Source: Anaerolineales bacterium UBA2181 (lineage in GTDB: Bacteria > Chloroflexota > Anaerolineae > Promineifilales > UBA4811). Taken from it: DNA of 27,420 nucleotides. Numbering within the stretch: the first letter of the stretch is position 1; every line of letters begins with the position of its first letter. The DNA lies in contig DCVT01000059.1 in the NCBI GenBank assembly GCA_002328075.1, positions 1 through 27,420 of the forward strand, given 5' to 3'. A program made the translations under genes and the position numbers. This document shows positions 27,282-27,420 of this stretch, piece after piece. Below the pieces are notes generated by a model. The model had not been told where the DNA came from. It was given only the letters and a program-made list of their open reading frames with translations, and did no database searches.

Positions 27282-27420
27282 ATGGGAAAGGAAAAGTTTG
27301 TCCGCGACAAGCCACACGCGAACGTGGGAACGATTGGTCACATTGACCATGGCAAGACGACGCTGACGGCGGCGATAACCAAGGTATTGGGTCTGCAGGG
27401 AATGGCCGCGTTTCGGTCAT
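27282..27420 (+). CDS. tuf: Elongation factor Tu, N-terminal fragment (cut by window edge)
   Basis: The first 46 codons of EF-Tu are present, including KPHANVGTIGHIDHGKTTLTAAI, which holds the P loop for GTP. AAGGAG lies eight bases before the ATG at 27282. It follows fusA by 46 bp, completing the rpsL-rpsG-fusA-tuf order. The rest of the gene is outside the window. Confidence 0.97.
   Translation, partial: MGKEKFVRDKPHANVGTIGHIDHGKTTLTAAITKVLGLQGMAAFRS

Overview
The window looks like a piece of a GC-rich bacterial chromosome. The style (GTG starts, UbiD and aldehyde:ferredoxin oxidoreductase genes, an RRM-type RNA-binding protein, a rubrerythrin-like protein, and the WecA and RpoB variants) suggests Chloroflexota, possibly Anaerolineae or Caldilineae. 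That assignment is an impression from protein style, not a computed result. I saw no tRNA, rRNA, CRISPR array, insertion sequence or phage gene.

Positions 1-5171 hold the 3' part of a LOTUS/OST-HTH-like repeat protein, a short-chain dehydrogenase, a GNAT acetyltransferase, a small four-helix membrane protein and a polytopic GT39-type glycosyltransferase. All lie on the plus strand. Positions 5449-10977 hold a 1018-residue fusion (APH-type kinase, M23 peptidase fold, class III PLP enzyme), then a DUF523 protein, a class I methyltransferase and a second GNAT. The fusion resembles a one-chain kinase plus phospho-lyase that would turn a hydroxylated amine into an aldehyde. Positions 11002-14098 carry a divergent pair: a tungsten-type aldehyde:ferredoxin oxidoreductase (minus) and a D-threonine-aldolase-like PLP enzyme (plus). 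They share an intergenic region with a duplicated 11-bp site. The enzymes fit an aldehyde-producing and aldehyde-oxidising theme, which is inference.

Positions 14513-19818 are mixed single genes: an RRM protein with a clear promoter and terminator, a rubrerythrin-like diiron protein with its own promoter, a zinc-ribbon protein, UbiD, a WecA/TagO-like phosphoglycosyl transferase lacking a usually conserved Asp, and triosephosphate isomerase.

Positions 19922-27420 are the information-processing block: rpoB behind a perfect-consensus promoter, then rpsL-rpsG-fusA-tuf (tuf cut by the window edge). rpoC, normally between rpoB and rpsL, is absent. Its place is taken by a strong promoter and a roughly 170-nt leader with three hairpins. 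RpoB has Thr at the usually invariant Arg529 position (E. coli numbering) of the rifampicin pocket and a large insertion near its C-terminal third. EF-G has lost the domain IV tip residues normally essential in translocation, including the His583 equivalent. The EF-G tip, the rpoC-less junction with its structured leader, and the triple fusion are the observations most worth following up.
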